Part shown: positions 7,027 through 7,804 of the stretch, one piece after another
Numbering within the stretch: the first letter of the stretch is position 1
Layout of the letters: the number at the start of each line of letters is the position of its first letter
NCBI GenBank assembly: GCA_937916025.1
Contig: CALGGX010000352.1
Coordinates: 1-7,804 of the forward strand
Origin: an uncultured Selenomonadales bacterium
GTDB lineage: Bacteria > Bacillota_C > Negativicutes > Selenomonadales > Selenomonadaceae
Length of the DNA stretch: 7,804 bases
Direction: 5' to 3'
The notes under the pieces: model-generated
The model's input: only the letters and a program-made list of their open reading frames with translations
The model's database searches: none
What the model was told of the DNA's origin: nothing
Position numbers and translations under genes: made by a program

Positions 7027-7048
7027 CGCTCGGCGGCTGATATATAAA
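7020..7048 (+). promoter_or_regulatory. Promoter of the carrier-protein operon
   Basis: A perfect TTGACA (7020-7025) is followed after 17 bases by TATAAA (7043-7048). The expected start near 7055 leaves about 25 bases of leader, including GAGGAG at 7066-7071. It reads away from, and shares five bases with, the -35 of the promoter at 6999-7026. Confidence 0.78.
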
Positions 7049-7079
7049 ACATGCGATAAAAATTCGAGGAGAAATTGTT

Positions 7080-7316
7080 ATGAAACCGATACTTGAATTG
7101 CTGACCGAGCTCAATCCGACGAACGATTACGAGTCGAGCGACGACTTCATCGGCGACGGCTTGATTGACTCCGCCGATTTGCAGGAACTGTTTTCGATGA
7201 TCGAAGAAGAGTACGGCATTCGATTGGCGGGCACGGACATGACGCCGCAAAACTTCAGAAATCTCGAATCGATTGAAGAATTGCTTGCCGATCACGGCGT
7301 CGAATTTGATGATTGA
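7080..7316 (+). CDS. Acyl/D-alanyl carrier-protein-like protein
   Basis: A small acidic 78-residue protein with the fold pattern and length of acyl carrier proteins. GDGLIDSADL (25-34) contains the DS motif in which Ser31 would receive the 4'-phosphopantetheine arm; the wording GLIDS is closer to DltC-type D-alanyl carriers (GLLDS) than to fatty-acid ACP (DSLD). Helix III corresponds to about IEELLADHG (68-76). The ATG at 7080 has GAGGAG at 7066-7071, spacing eight. The next gene starts inside its last codons (eight-base overlap), so the two are translated together. The genes that would load the carrier are not in the window. A housekeeping fatty-acid ACP seems unlikely from the sequence and the neighbour. 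Confidence 0.8.
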   Translation: MKPILELLTELNPTNDYESSDDFIGDGLIDSADLQELFSMIEEEYGIRLAGTDMTPQNFRNLESIEELLADHGVEFDD

Positions 7317-7804
7317 AAAATCCGCGCGGACGATTTTTGTTCTGATCGTCGGATTTTTTTTCGCGCGGAATTTGTTGACGCCGCTCGTCTACGATGATTA
7401 CGTCTATGCATTCGTGTGGCGATTGCATGAAAGTGCGAGCGGCAATGTTTACGATACGCTTGTCGATCTCGATCGCCGGGTCGAGTCGTTTTCGGATCTC
7501 GTCGAATCTCAAACGACGCATTATTTCGTGTGGGGCGGACGAACGGTTGCACACGTCTTGGTGCAGTTTTTTGTTTGGCTCGGGCGCGACGCATTCAGCA
7601 TTGCAAACACGATCATCGCCGCGTTGCTGATCATCTTGATTGCAAAACTCGCCGCCGTCCGATTGACGCGAAAAAATCTGCTGTGGATTTTTTTCGGTCT
7701 CTGGCTCGCCGTGCCGAATTGGTTTTTCTCGACGATGTGGCTGACCGGCTCCTGCAATTATCTCTGGACGACGGTCATTCAATTGACATTCATTCTGCTT
7801 TTGC
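7309..7804 (+). CDS. Polytopic membrane protein, DUF6056-like (N-terminal part, runs off the window)
   Basis: An open frame of 165 codons without a stop runs to the right edge. It begins with a hydrophobic segment (about 8-25) followed by a DDY motif (29-31), then HYFVWGGR (71-78), and further hydrophobic segments around 95-117, 123-140 and 152-165, with WLTGSCNYLW at 144-153. The early DD(Y/F) after the first membrane segment and the TGSCNYLW block are what I recall of DUF6056 proteins, a family thought to resemble GT-C-type membrane glycosyltransferases. That function is an inference from the family shape. The ATG at 7309 overlaps the carrier gene by eight bases and has no Shine-Dalgarno of its own, which fits translational coupling. 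It probably sits in the cytoplasmic membrane with the catalytic loop outside. Confidence 0.72.
   Translation, partial: MIEKSARTIFVLIVGFFFARNLLTPLVYDDYVYAFVWRLHESASGNVYDTLVDLDRRVESFSDLVESQTTHYFVWGGRTVAHVLVQFFVWLGRDAFSIANTIIAALLIILIAKLAAVRLTRKNLLWIFFGLWLAVPNWFFSTMWLTGSCNYLWTTVIQLTFILLL

Noticed and set aside
7255..7782. Minus-strand frame of 175 codons opposite the carrier and membrane-protein genes
   Set aside because: It is highly charged and motif-free, and it lies opposite a plus-strand frame with membrane segments and family motifs.

Overview
The window looks like chromosomal DNA from a Gram-negative-type Firmicute of the class Negativicutes (Selenomonas relatives). This is inferred from recalled family resemblance, mainly the FtsE stretch [16 protein letters not shown], the Der N-terminus, and LolD/MacB-type ATPases alongside an SD-rich Firmicute style of translation start. 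No database search was possible. UGA ends several genes, so the ordinary bacterial code applies.

Layout. Positions 1-1479 hold a rightward pair: a LolD/MacB-type ABC ATPase and FtsE. A divergent gene must begin just outside the left edge, because its Shine-Dalgarno site and -10 box lie in the first 33 bases. A bidirectional terminator at 1501-1530 separates this pair from a leftward gene train read from 6973 down to 1538: a second LolD/MacB-type ATPase, an inverted repeat of 7-base units, a long U32-family protein, a GT41/SPINDLY-type glycosyltransferase interrupted by an in-frame TGA, and the ribosome-assembly GTPase Der. From 7080 rightward a divergent operon starts with a carrier-protein-like gene and runs into a DUF6056-like polytopic membrane protein that leaves the window.

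Two features stand out. First, base composition changes abruptly inside der. The left part is about 43% G+C and everything to the right about 56% (hand counts of rows 1561-1980 and 2041-2520). The two ATPase genes, roughly 88% identical as proteins, sit on opposite sides of this boundary and each has the composition of its own side. FtsE also lacks the expected ftsX. Together this suggests recombination between related genomes, or an assembly chimera joined in a conserved gene. Second, the glycosyltransferase reads as one continuous frame apart from a single TGA.

Functionally, most genes are housekeeping: lipoprotein or efflux ABC ATPases, the division ATPase FtsE, the GTPase Der, and a probable RNA-modifying U32 protein. 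The GT41 enzyme and the carrier-protein/membrane-protein operon look like accessory cell-surface or glycosylation functions. No CRISPR array, tRNA, rRNA or transposase was seen.
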